Positions 13,551-26,502 of a stretch of DNA of 64,000 nucleotides are shown one piece after another. Made by a program: the position numbers and the translations under genes. Position 1 is the stretch's first letter; each line of letters opens with the position of its first letter. The notes under the pieces were generated by a model, which was not told the DNA's origin, searched no databases, and saw only the letters and a program-made list of their open reading frames with translations. This DNA comes from Asterochloris sp. CNOR1 (Eukaryota; Chlorophyta; Trebouxiophyceae; Trebouxiales; Trebouxiaceae), in NCBI GenBank assembly GCA_963969365.1, contig OZ017758.1, positions 2,170,001 through 2,234,000 on the forward strand, read 5' to 3'.

Positions 13551-16500
13551 CTACACTGTGAAACGGGCCTGCTGTTTCTGTCTCTGCTTCCTGTGGGCCT
13601 TGGCTGCCAGCTCAACTGCCATGTGAGATGGTGACTCAGGACGCAGACTTCTCTCCATAATCAGCTCTCCAGCCTGCTGCATGCTGGCCTCGCTTGACTC
13701 CTGTGTCGAACGCGTGGGACGCCCTAGCAGCCCGAGGATGCTGCTCAGCCTGGAGGGGGAGTCCTCAGGCAGTGCCTGGCTTGAGGCAGGATAAAACATC
13801 TCAGGCTGGCAGGGGCCACTGGCTGCCCCGTCATCCCCTGCTGTGGTGCTGGGCAGCGAGGCCAGGCTGGCAGCATCATCGTCGTCCTGCAAGCCCCCTT
13901 CGAGGTCGTCGTTTGGAGGAGGCAGGCCTTTCAGAAGGTGATCCATGCGCCGCGCCTGCAGGTCACACTTGAGCAGGAGGTGGGGAGGCACTGTGGGTGT
14001 TTGTTTGACTTGCAGCGCCCTCGAGTAGCAGAGCAGCCAGAAAGGAAACCCTTGTCACTGAAGTGGTGAGGGAGGTCATGTCTGAAACTCCTTTGGGCGA
14101 GTGCACCATGTGCAGGCCATTTCAGCAGGCTGACGCTGTGCTGCAGAGCAGAGCGGCCAAGAAGGGGAGCTGCAAATGCTGCAGCGGGGCAGGAGATCCT
14201 GATTTCAGGAGGTCATAGTTTCTGTCGGTTCTAACTGCAGAGGATGCAGCCTATCTAACATGTAAGCCTGTCCAATCTGTAGAGGGTTGCACCTATGTAT
14301 GCAAAGAGAAAGCCATGCAAGAACAGCAGCAGTGTGTGAGCAGGGCACTGTGGCTAAGAGAGGCATCATGGCAACTTCTGCAAAAGCAGCAGTGCTTCAG
14401 CAAGGGTGGCTGCTTGCAAATGCAGCTTGCGGTCCACCTCTCACCTCTGAAAGGAGCTCTGGCAGCTCATCTACATTCAGCAGCAGGGAAGGGGACTCGT
14501 ACAGCCCCTCTGCCTCCTCCTCTGCCTCGGCTGCCTGCTGCACAGGGGCCATGGCCTGCACCAGCAATGTGCATCTCTCACAGCCACCGGCGGGATGAGC
14601 CTCTCTGCACTATATAACATGGTGAACTACCGGCTGGGTGGACCTCACTCGGCCATCTGCGCGGTAGATCTCTCTGAGCCATCAGGAGCGGTGACTCTCA
14701 GAGGGATGAACCTTTCTCAGTCACCAGCTTGGGCAAACCCTTGTCAGCTATTCAGCAGGCTGGACTCTGTGCAAAGCATCAGTGGAGCAAGTTTTGTCTG
14801 GCACCAACACCGTGAACTGGTCTCAGCCACTACCAGGGGCTACATCTTTTAGCCACCAATGGAGCAGATGAATGTAAGCCACCAGCAGGGCATATATGCT
14901 CCAGCCACGACCATTGAGCTCTATTGAGTTGCTGCTGGACGATGCACTCAGGTCTGCCACACGTCTCCAAAATTGCAATATGGCCATGGCCAGCAGCATA
15001 GTGCAAGACTCTTGGAAGATGGCAAATGTGAAGCACACCACTCTTTCACACTGCGAGATACCAGTTAAAGCAGGGGGTGCTGCCACCAGGCCAGGCAGAG
15101 TGGTCCCTCAGGCAAGCATCAGGGCTGCAGGACAGGCGACCCTGTACCTTGTCGTGCTTGTCCAGGTCAGCAGCCCCGCGTAGCGAGAGGACCTTCTGCG
15201 GCTTATCAAAGATGCCAACGGCTGCCTGCCGGAACAGCACTGTCAGGAAGAGCAGCGGCACCAGCAGTCCAGCCTGAACAGCGCACAGGCACAGATAGTT
15301 CGCTGCAGGACAACGCTAGAGCAGCGGGCCAGTGTGGTAAAGGCAGGATGAAAGCCTGCCGTGGTGCCTGACATACCACTGAGCACATCTCTGGGGCAGA
15401 TGCAGGGATGCTGCCCCCTTTGAGTCATTTGCTAGCAAACTCAAGTGAATTGTACCCACATAGCTGACCTGAATGGGAGCAGTCTTCAGGCTACAGAGTC
15501 CAATCATCAAGAGCTGGAAGATGAGCATGGACACAATGACCTGCTCAAAGACCTGGCGCCACACCTGCACAGCAAAGCCCACCCAGCGTTGGTGCCAATG
15601 TAGGGTGGGGCTTTGCCACGGCAAATATGTGCATGGAGCAGCACAGGCTTGAACAAGTGGCATGTACGTCTGGGCAAGAGACGCTGCAAAGGGCAATCAA
15701 GCACACATCTGCACACTGCGCACACCTTGCCACCCGTCTGATACTTCTCTGAGAAGACGTACACGAGCTGGTACTTGCCGATTAATGTGCTGCAGAAACA
15801 ACACAAGTGCGACTGATTTCACCAATCAGCTTCGGATGCATCACCTGCCCAGTGGGCAGTGCTGGGCGTCAGCACCATCACAGGTGATGCATCTATGCTG
15901 TGTGGGCGTTCCCAGGTGTTGCATGAGCCAGGTTCTCACCAGACGAGGAAGTAGAGGAGGCAGATGGGAGTGATGAGAGGCGCCACAATGCAGAATGCAA
16001 GGCCCAGCAGGATGGTGAAGGTGTGGTCGGGGATCTGCAGGGCAGCACAGCTGCAATGTCAGCATGCAGGACATGCAGTGCAGGCAGTCTGTTGAGACAG
16101 CAGCGCAGCCTGCATCCAGCCTGCTGCAGTCATATGTGAGTACACTGCTTCACATCCGGCAATGCCACATAGAGCTCTGCATGCAATGAGAGCAGACGCA
16201 CCTAAGGAGATGCACTGGCCCTAAACAGTCTGCTCCAAGTGCTGTCTGTTGGTGCTGAGCTTGCTGCTCCAGGAGTGCCCTCTTGCAGATAGTGCACCCG
16301 CCTCTGTGTTGCAAGGCACGAACTACTCCACCGACAGGCTCTGCTTGGCCCTGCTGCTGCAGCTGGTGACTGCTCAGGCTCGGCACATGCGCATCCCCTT
16401 GCACGCTTCTTGATCACCTCTGTTCGGCAGACCATGTCCTGCTCCCCCAACAGGCACTGCCTGGCCCTGTTGCTGAAAGCTCACAAGCCTGAAAACAACT

Positions 16501-19500
16501 TCATCTCCTTCCCTACCTCTGTGCCGTAGTCCATGTCCTGCTCCTCCCACAGGCGCTGCTTGGCACGGGCAGTGGTCGCGATGGCGCTGCGGAAGTAGTA
16601 GATGGCCAGGCCAACCAGGCGCAGGAATGCCCAGGGCTTAGTGGACAGGGCCTGCACAGCAGGCACACAGAGTGAGGCATGTGGGGGTATGAATCCCAAA
16701 CCCTTGATCCGGGGTGCTTCCACCCATCAACTTCCAGGTTGAGCCCTGAGAATCCCAGGCTTGGGACACCCAGGCCTGAATAAAACCCTGAGGCATGTGT
16801 GAGTGCGCAACTGGCTTGGTTTCCTGCGAACTTAGTGCTGACCCCAGCATCAGGCAGCTGTCATGGAGCAGCGTAGATGCTGTCTGTCAAACATCAGGTG
16901 TTGAGTCGCATTGCATGATGGCAGAGGTCGAGGGTCTTCTGCCAGGGCAAGGAACATGGCGTCTTGTGATGTCGTGGGGAGCTTGCAGCTCCTGCATGGT
17001 GCTCACCAGGAGGAGGACATATGTCATGAAGAAGACTGCAGGCACAAGCACAACGTGGTCAGCTTGCTTGAAAAGCTGAGTTTGCAGATGAGCCAGGTGA
17101 CATAGCTGTGCAGTGGCATTGGGATGTCCACATGGCTCTTGAGTGGTGCCGCTGCAACTTCTCTTGGGGCTCACCTGCTGTCTGCGGAGCGGCGTTACCC
17201 AGCACCTGGACAATGCTGCTGGGGTCCTGGATGATCTGCTGCACCTGGTTGAGCAGGCTGCCGGCAATGAAGTTGCCGAAAAAGCAGACCAGAACCTGAA
17301 AAATGAAGAACTTTCTGACCTGCATCAGCATGCAGCACTTGCTGAGAGTCCACCTGGTAAAGCAGTGGCTCAGCGGCTGTGCCCCTGTTTGCAAGCACTC
17401 TGCACGGTGCTTATCAGGTATGTGGGCCATGTCCATACGAGCCGCTTGCCTTGCCCCTAGATAAGACGCCCAGGGGGCCCAAAGTAACGCTGCAGGAGCT
17501 AGTGGCCCTCCCTGATGTGCTGACATGCACAATGTCCTGTGCCAAGCCCATGATATGCAGCGGCACCTTGTGACCGGCACCCTGCCTTGAAGCTGATCAT
17601 GCTTCTGGACCACCACAAGGAACTTACTTGGAATTGCAGCACCCCAAGTACAACCTCATCACCCCACATGCAAGCTGCCACGGTGTTGACTGCCCAGTTG
17701 CAACCCAGGAGTTGATGCTGCCACACTTGGTGAGATGAGACGCTGCCAGATTGCTTGCAGCTGCCACTTCACAGGCCCACAGCCCATACAATCAAGCACG
17801 ACCCAGCTGCCCAACTGCTGTGGGCTCCCAGTCTCAGGTGCATTGGTGCTGCGCCACTGCCAGGCGCTCACCAATTTGCCGAAGCAGAAACGACCCAAAC
17901 CCAGTGCGGCCCCTATAACAGCCTCACTCACCACGCCAAACTCAATGCTGCTGGTGCTGACCATACCCTGGACCTTGTTCATGAAGGTCAGCAGCGTGGG
18001 GAGGAGGGCCAGGAAGACACGCAGAATCAGAGAGGGCAGGAAGGAGGTCAGCAGCCCATTGATGACGGGGAGGTTGATGATGCTGCGGATGAAGGGGACG
18101 TGCTCCAGCTTGTTGACCTGCACGGAGGGCAGTGCACCAGGGTGTGCACTGCGCTGGCGGAGTATGGACTACACGCAAGCATGTGTTGCAAAACAGTGGC
18201 CTGCAGCTACTTCATGGGAGCATGCCCCAGCTTGGGGACCTGCAGAAGCCAGCATGCCGGAACTGAACAGGATGCCTGAACAGGACGCCTGTGAGGTGGC
18301 ATCCTGGGGGGTTATGGGCAGCAGCAAGCGTGCCGCACGTTCTGCAGAGTTTATCCCTTAGCTGCAGCTGGTCTCCTAGCAGCATGTTGTTTCAATCAAA
18401 TATCACTTGCCAACAGATACTTTTGAAGTTTGAGCTCCAGCCTGGGAATCAGGAGCAGCAGGTCAAAAACACGCTACAGTGGAGGTTTGCCAAAGACTGG
18501 ACCTCAGGGCCAGTGCAGAGGCAGCACATCTGGGGTCATTTCCTGTGTGACCAGAGTCGACCTCACCGTATCTGTCTGCAGGCCTTGGGTGCAGCAAGCC
18601 ACATGCTGCTGCGTTCTGTGCTCACAAAGAGAACTTCTGTGATGCAGCTTGAAGCCTGGCAGGAAAGACAGCAAGTCACTCTGCCCCGTGGACAGGCAGC
18701 GACCAAGGGGGAGCAATCCCTGGGCAGCTTGCCTGTATGAGGGACTGCACGGCTGAGATGGGAATGAGGTAGAACAGCGCCAGGGTGAAAAACGCCCCCC
18801 AGACTGCAAAGGACCGCAGCTTCCGCTCCCACCGCCGCCAGCTGCAGCAGGCACGGCCTCAGCAAAGGCTGCCAAGGAACAGCACTGGCTAGTACATGGG
18901 AGCACAATGCACTGCATCTCACATCTGGCAGCCCTGAACTGGATGAACACATAGGAGTGGGCCAAGGACAGAGGCTTCTAAAAGGGCCACGACAGCTGCA
19001 AGCACCAGTATGGAGCACTTCAGCAGGGGTGTCAGCCCGCCTGCCCAGCTGCATCTGGGGCAAACAGCTTGCAACGGCCTCCATGCAGAGAGCATACCTG
19101 ACATTGGGCCAGAACACCTCCTCATACTGAGGCGCTTCGCGGACAGTCCAGGCCTGGAGATCATGGTGCAGCATGGAGGTGGCTGCAATCACCTGCGACC
19201 GCCGCGACCTGCAGGCGAGGCACCTGGCTTTCAGGGCACTCACATCCCCTGAGCCATTGGGAACCTGTCCTGATGCTGAGGCTGCAACTCCTTGTTCCCA
19301 GGCCCCTGTCTGCTGCATGTTACACATCCAGAGTTGGCCTGCATGGTGGAGGCTGCAGGCACATGCCAGCACAGGCCCTGGCGCTCTGGGACATACGACG
19401 TAGGCGCATGTCTGGCACAGCAGCAGACGTGCGCAGCTACTGCACCCTGACATGCTGGACAGCATGCTGCACCAGAGTGCAGGCCTTGCCATCCTGGGCA

Positions 19501-22500
19501 GCACCATGCAGATGCGAAGCGGAGTCAAGGGCGAGCAGCACTCTACAGCAGCCAAGTCTGTGCTGGATGACATTGAGCCAGGCTGCGCTGCTTTGCATGT
19601 CTGGCATGGGCACAGCTGCTGAGATGCAACAACAAACTCAAGCCTGCTTGCACCCAAAGCAGGGCCCCTATCTCACCCAGGTTCGACCCTGGGCGGTGCT
19701 TCTGCTGTTCAGCTCAGAACGAACCTTTGCATGAAGTCCAAGTACACATGCATATTGCTCTCACTTGAACGTCACAAAGGCAGCCGGTGTTGGACGGGTC
19801 TGGGCCACTCTCTGCTGCTCACGGATCTGCTCTGCCAAGAACATGAGGCGCTGGGGCCAGAAGTCGAGGCAGTCCAACTGCACTGGCTTGGGGCCGAAGC
19901 GACGGAGGCCCCACATGCCATACTTGGCTCCCACCACATTCACCTGCAGGGCAGTGACGTGATGTGACAGCCGGTACTGCGGGGACATGGGCTGGCCCCG
20001 GGCGGCGCACAATGCAGACTGCCTGTCGCAACAGCCTTGTGCTGCCGCACAGCAAAAGCATGCAGTCAGGCTGCTCAGCAACTGATGGGGCAACAGAGCC
20101 CATCTCAATCAACACCTTCCAGCTCACCAGCGCGCATTGCCGCCCGCTGTACTCTGCAATGCAGCTGGGTCCTTGCCACAGTGAAATGAGAGAATGAAAA
20201 GCAGTGGCAGACAGATGTGGTCTGCCCTATTGACAACACCCCTGCTGCCTCATGATAGGCTTTCTGTTGGAAGTTATCACCATTCCTTTGCACATGCCGG
20301 CGCTTGATGTTTACCAGGGAGCCCCTGCTCCTGCAGCAGCCTTTCTCGTAATAGCGCTGAAACAGCACAGCTCGCCCATGAGCAGGCAGGTGCAGCAGGA
20401 CTGCCCAGCCTCCAGCATGCGGACCCATCATGATGCCTGCGCCCTCCGCGCCTGAGCATTGGCACAGACAGCAGTGCTTCAGCAGCAGGCTGACCAGTTT
20501 GGCTTACCGCTTGTCACGTGATTCTAAGCATGTCCTTGAGCATGTGCAATTCCACAGCCCACAGAGAGACCACAGCGCACAGGGCGGCTGCCCCACCATT
20601 CCATGCCTGACCCTGTACATGTGGACCAGCAGGGAGAATATGTATGGTTGAACACCCTCATCCTCACCGTGCGCCTCTTGACCTTCAGCAAGCGCTTGCG
20701 GCGCCCCTGATACTCATCAACCAAGTCCTCCAGCTGGCGCTTGACCTTGGTGTACTCCCCCACTAGGCTGTCCAGGGTGGTGGTGTCCTTGACCAGGCGC
20801 ACCTGCTCAACCTCCCCTGGGAACAGGGCTTCAAACTCCTGCTGCACCACCTGGAAGCAGGGGAGTGTGGTGTTGAACCGTGCAGAGGCTGCACGTGGTG
20901 TCTAGCGAGGCACATGCAGTGCACCTCCTGGCCCAGAAACAGGTGTCGGATGTGCTGCTGCACGACCTGTGCAGCAAGAGCATCTGTGTATCCAGATCTG
21001 GCTGAGCCAAGGACCCCCAAACCAGCTTCCAGCAGCCCAGCACTGAATTTGGGCGTGAAGCATGTGGTGTGTTCAAGGAAAAGTCTACTCTGAAAGAAGC
21101 AATTGCGACGGCCACCACCAATGCAGTGGGTATCATGGGTATGAGGCAGAACATCACCTCCACCACAGGAGCGATCCAGGAGGCAGCGAGAGGCTGCCAA
21201 AGCAGCTTCCAGCAGCCTTGACAGGCCAGGGCAGCAGGAAAACAGATGTTGAAGATGACTCAGACGACAGAAGTGGCAGCCTGGCACACCTCCTGGGGTG
21301 TCAGCCCTGACTGCAGAAGGAGCTGGCACTTCAGCCAGGCATTCATCTCTGTGACCTCCTGCTCATGTGCCTTGGCTGTCCCTGGGTGTACGACCTCGAT
21401 TTGATGCTCCTGCAGCCACATGGGGCATCTTTATAGCTTCGTCGGTTGCAGTGTCACCAGCCAGTGGCCACAAGCCACAGATCATAAGCAGAAGACAGCG
21501 CGCAGGGAAGCTGTGCAACCACCCGTCTGCAGCAGTCTCTGCTGTCCGCTTGCTTGAGCCCCATGCCTGCATAGACGTGCATTGGTTGCGTACATCTATG
21601 TGCCGCTGGCTCATCACCCAAAGCAGCAGGAGAGGCTGCAGGCTCCTTAAAACTCTGACATCTTCTGCATGATATTCCTCAGTTGGTCCCACAGCTTTGC
21701 TGCCTGTACCATCTCACCTTACCATCTCAAATCACCCTCTCAGTACCTTGCCTTGCTAGCACAGCATCATCTCAGCTTCATCTGAGTATATTCTGCAATC
21801 CTATCACCAGATTGTGCAGAAGTTCTGATCAAATGCCTCACCAGAGGCTCTGCTGGCTCAGGCCCAGCCAGCTGAGGGGCGTTCCTGGGCAAGATGTTGC
21901 CATACACAGGCAGGGCAGTCTCCTTTGCATCCCAGAAGACCTCCTGGCCGCTGCTGCTCTTGCGCTGCATGGCGGCGCCTGCAACAAGACCTCTCTTTAT
22001 CAAATGCGTCAGACATTGCTGCTTTGGCTTTGCAGCAAGGTCTGTCCTTGAGATGGTGATGCAGTGCAGGATGGCACACTGGTGCTGACGGCAGTTTGCC
22101 TGATGGAATTGCTTGTGCAAGGCTGCTCTTGTCAAGGCTGGTGCTGGCTGGCAGGCCCTGCGCTCAAGTAGAGCAGGGGGAACAAAAGCTGTACTCCAGG
22201 GCTACACAATGACTGCACTCTAACTCAGCAAATTGACGGCTCGTGAGGCTTGTATATCGCAGGGAGCAACTGACCTGCTGATGCGCCAATCTCTACAGCT
22301 TTGGAAGGCCCAGCTTCAGGATTGGGCACAGACTGCATTTTGGCAACCCTGCAGCATTGGCAGTCTTGCATCAATGGGTGAAGCATGCAGAGCATTCATC
22401 AAGTTTCCAAGGGCACTACACCACAAGGCCTCAAGCTCAAGCGGCTGCAACAGTCCGCCGCCAAACACGTGGCGCAATCAGAAGCCCACCTGAGGTCACT

Positions 22501-25500
22501 GTGGCAGAGAGCAGGCATGCATGTGTTCAGCAGCCAGTGCACAAGACGCGTCAAAGCATGCAGGGTGTGTGCGACCGTCACACGTATCATCAGCATGCAG
22601 AGCGAGGCTACCAACACGCATCTGATCTTGCCTGGCAGCACTTGGACTGTCCAGCCCCATGGCCAGCAGAGTCTGCTTGGACAGATTCACAGGCAGGGCT
22701 GACAGGGTTTTGGGCAGGTTGGCCAGCCCGGGAGGGAGCTGCATGGACTGCAGGCGGCCAGGAGGCATTTAGTGAGAGCTTGTAGCATGTCAGCTGGCAG
22801 AGCGTGTGGCTGCTGCTGGCAGAACCATGCTGAGGCCTCTTCAGGCATGAGTTTGTCACCAGCACGTCAAGAACAGAGGGCAGCAGTCCAAAACATCAGA
22901 CAGACAAAGTCATCTACATCACACCCACTCAGGCAGCATGCACCTGCAGCACCTCCAGACACCAAAACCTACTGCACACCAACTGCACACCAGCGCTTAG
23001 GGTCTGATGCCCACCTCTCCATGGATGATGAGCCTTCCAACACCCCCCACTGTGGCATCCATTGCCTTGTTGGCACTATCCAGACCAAACTTGGCCAGCT
23101 TCCGCACCTTCTCCTGCAGCAAGATGAGGATTGGGGACAGCACACAGGCAGCCGTGCATTTTTAGCAAGCAGATGCATGGGCAGGCGTACATCTGACACA
23201 GTCTGTGTGCAACTGCAGCTCCCAAAACCCTGCAGCTGACCCCCTGAGCAGCAAGACATGAGCAGTGACAGCATGTCAGCCACCAAAACCTTGATTCTGA
23301 CAAGCGCAGCAACACGCCACATCCAGCAGAACCAGGCCAAGGCGGTCCAGTAAAGCAGCAGCCCAGCTTAAGCCATGGACGATGGGGGGGGGGGAGGCTG
23401 CAGGAAAGCTGTGTCCAATGAAGATGGCTGGTGACGGCTGCTTGTGGGCTGTTCGGCAGAGGCATTCACTTGCAGCACCCACCTTGAGCCAATCTGGGGC
23501 ATACTTGAAGAAAGTGGTGTCGATTCTGTGGTCGATGGTGCCAAACACAATGGCTGGAATGTCGCGCACCTGCACCCATGGGTGCAGTGTCAGAAAGGAC
23601 CAGCAGAAGCTGCCACACTGCCTGGCCAGCACACATGCTGGACACAAGCAACTCTGGGGGTGAGCAGGAGCCACTACTGGCCATTCAAGGGCAGTTTGCA
23701 GACAGCCTGGCGTTGCCAGAGCCTGATGGTTGATGTTTGCAGTCTCAGCATGGGTGGCGACCCCAGATCAGACACCATCCTCACCAGCACGGTGTGGCTC
23801 TCCTGGCCCATCTTGGCAGTCATCAGGTACTGGATGCGCAAGGCCACAGCCTCTCGATTGTACCGCCACAGCAGCTGCAGCACATGATCATCAAAATCGT
23901 CCACCAGACTTGAGCCTCCTTGTTAACCTTCCCTGGATGGGGACTAGTCAATTCACAGCTTACCAACAGGAGGATGCACAGGAGCGCCATGCAGGCCGGC
24001 AGCTCAGCACAGGCTATGGAGACACAAAGACAAGCAAGGCAGTGTCCTGCAGGCTGTGCTTGCCTTGTACGTGTAGATTGACACGACATACGCTGAAATG
24101 AGGTGGACCCACAACCTCCAGCTGTCGTCAGCGATGTTCGTCATTGTGCTGCGATCCAGGTTGCTGAACTGGTAGGTGGACTGCATGCAAAACCAAGAAT
24201 GGTTGCATGCACAGACTGAAAAGCATCATCTCTTGTGCACAGTATCATCTGATCACGTCTGCCGTTGCCCCAGCGCACAACAACCTTGCTGGACACCAAC
24301 AATACGCAGTTGGTAGTCTGTCAGCAGGCAGCGACCTGCCAATTGCCAACTGCATGAGCTGCAGACTCACTTGCTGGAACTTATCATTGTAGCGCCACCC
24401 CCAGCTGGACCAGCTGGAGTTCTGGTAGTACTCCTCAGGGTTCGGCAGCGGGGGCACGCCAGGAGCATAGTGCCACCACAGCAGGCCAGCGGGCGCAGGC
24501 GGCACATTTTCATATATTTTGGGCGGCTGCACAGCACAGCAATGGAGCAGGGCATGACCTCTAACTGTGGGACGAGTCGTGCCTTCTGAGATCCCCAGTG
24601 TCTGGCTGCACAGCAGCGTGACGTGCCCAGCTCGAGCTGCATCTTGCTGGGCATGCTCAAGGCTGCCAGATTCAGATAGCTGCAGAGGGCACCGCGCTGC
24701 AGGTGGCAGAGCCTGAGCAGCTTGGCGCATCCCACGGGCTGCTGCCGGCTTGTCAGCGACCCCTGCTGCTTTACAGCTTGGCCAAATCAGGTGGGGCATG
24801 CAGCTGTATATGGGACGCGCACCAGGTCAGCCTTAAAGGTATTGTGATGGAGAAGTCTTGCTGGCTGAGCAGAGCATGCAGCTGTCTGTGGAATGATCAG
24901 CCTCAGCACTGGGAGGCAAACCTTTATAGGAGAGCTGGCTGCTTCGGTGCTGCCCGGCGCAGCTGTTGTGGGCGGGGGCACCCAGTACACAAAGGGACTG
25001 TCTGCCGACACGCTGTTCATGGCCAAGAGGCGGTCCACCTCAGTCCCCTGCAGATCGCAGAAGGCCGTGGTCTTGTGGCAGTACAGCGGTGGTGGGGGCT
25101 GGGGTTCCCACTGTTCTGGCACAGCTGGTCGCTGTCACGCCTGCATGTCACCGGCAACATTGGCCAGGCCTGTAGCGGCCGTCTGCATCAGGAGCTACTG
25201 GGGCATGATGGCGCCCACACACTGGGCAACAACAGCCTGGCCCCAACTTGGGCAGGCACAACAACGCAGGAGTGTCAGCCAGCCGTTGCAGGGCTGACTG
25301 AATGCCAGCCATGCAGAGCACCTGCAGGGTGGCCGGGGGCAGCAGGCTGCCCAGTCACAGCGGCTGCCTGTTGCCGTCCTGAACCAGGGGTGTTTGTCCT
25401 GCTCTGTTGCAGCCACTGGTCACGCAGGTCACATCTTTGCACCCCATGCACAGCAACGCCACATCCAGGCAGCAGCTGCCTGGACTCACGGAGTAGTTGG

Positions 25501-26322
25501 TGGGCAGCACCACAATGAGGCACCAGAGGGTGAGGAAAAAGAAGAGCTCTGAGCCTGCAGGGCACAACCTCTGAGTCAGCACCCCAGGGCAGCTGCAGGG
25601 AGAGAAGATGCCCAATGCATTTGTGGCAGTGCCACAAGCCCTTATGTAGGTTTTGATTTGTGTTTTCCTGGGTCAGCTCTACACCTGTAAAGCCCCACTT
25701 ACCAAAACTCAGGATCTTCAGGTACATTGCAGCATCGGAGCCAGCCAGCTGGATGATATCTGCCTGAGTGTAGCGATATCTGCAGAATGAGAAGTGTCAG
25801 CAATGAGCTACAGCCCTGTGTCCTTCTTCACTGCTGTGCAGTCTTTTGCGGCTGCTGGCCAATGGCTGGGTGGCCGCAACGTGGCTGGCACAGGGCTTCA
25901 GTGGACCTCTGCAGGACACAGATGCAGACCAAGTAAGGCGGCAACTCACGATATGGTGATCCAGCGCCAGAAGGAGAAAGGCAGCCGCTGAGGCCTCTTC
26001 CTCACGCCGCGAATGTACCTGCCAGGTTGCAGTGCTGGGGCTAAGCAGAGCAGAGATTGCAGATACCCAGCACAACACATGACATTGTAGCAACTTCGTC
26101 CTCATTGCGTAACAGCTACCTCCGCGGAGCATAGAATTTGGCAGTGAATCGCGTCTTTCTGCAGATTGACCACGAGGTATTTGTCATGTGTCTGCATGCT
26201 CTCAGGCATCATCTCACACACATCAGCTCAAACCTGAACAGGCCAAAGGCAAACAGTAGTCCGGCAGCAATGGCGCAGTTGATGCCGACCGACACTGCAA
26301 ACTCCTTCGAGCTCTGTCCCAT
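13551..26322 (-). CDS. OSCA/CSC1-type (DUF221) mechanosensitive cation channel
   Basis: Member of the calcium-permeable stress-gated (hyperosmolality-gated) channel family, related to TMEM63 and TMC. One long gene of roughly 20-25 short exons. N-terminal TM0 helix begins at the ATG near 26322 (KEFAVSVGINCAIAAGLLF), then FYAPRR (about 26125). TM1/TM2 segments follow (SDAAMYLKILSFG about 25710; LFFFLTLWCLIVVLPTNYS about 25500), then SWRLWVHLISAYVVSIYTY (about 24090) and HTVLVRDIPAIVFGTIDHR (23780-23530, split by an intron). A charged cytosolic domain spans about 23100-19700 (VKRQLEDLVDEYQGRRKRLL near 20720). WTVREAPQYEEVFWPNV (about 19120) leads to the pore region: GAFFTLALFYLIPISAVQSL (about 18760), FLPSLILRVFLALLPTLLTF (about 18010), FFGNFIAGSLLNQVQQ (about 17260) and FCIVAPLITPICLLYFLVW (about 15960). 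An acidic/Ser-rich C-terminal tail ends at 13551. The intron 18118-18732 has a GC donor. A single gene fits better than two, because each domain occurs once and in family order. Small exons around 22800-21000 are uncertain. Confidence 0.92.
16265..16575 (-). repeat. Donor echoes of an OSCA exon (99- and 115-bp spacing)
   Basis: The OSCA exon ending at 16517 reads GAGGAGCAGGACATGGACTA, then CGGCACAGAG|GTAGGG. A copy with boundary at 16418 reads GGGGAGCAGGACATGGTCTG, then CCGAACAGAG|GTGATC. A third at 16302 reads GTGGAGTAGTTCGTGCCTTG, then CAACACAGAG|GCGGGT. Upstream GCCAAGCAGCGCCTGT, GCCAGGCAGTGCCTGT and GCCAAGCAGAGCCTGT align too. Confidence 0.87.
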
Positions 26323-26502
26323 TCGAAAGGGTGTAGCTCAACCAGCTAGAGCTGAGGTTGCATTACGCAGAAAATTCAAGAGCAAATCGAGAGCAGTGGC
26401 TCGATTACCAGTGTGCGTGTGCCTGTCCTCAGGCTGTGGCTGGAACGGAAGCAGCACGCAGCTGTGGCTTGACCTAGTTCTGATTCTGAGCTGTTATCAG
26501 CA
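26323..26502. promoter_or_regulatory. Short divergent intergenic region between OSCA gene and unknown gene
   Basis: About 180 bp separate the two opposed start codons (26322 minus, 26503 plus), so both promoters must lie here or overlap the first exons. I see no clear TATA box. Bidirectional use is inferred from layout only. Confidence 0.4.

Noticed and set aside
16200-16450. Open frames resembling part of an OSCA exon, as a possible second exon or paralogue
   Set aside because: They are decayed tandem copies of the neighbouring exon end, and the third copy has lost its GT donor and has an in-frame stop.
18563-19657. Longest minus-strand open frame in the window (364 codons)
   Set aside because: It runs through OSCA introns and only partly coincides with real exons; the conserved OSCA pieces at about 19100-19190 and 18830-18734 are in different frames or bounded by splice sites. 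No separate gene is needed.
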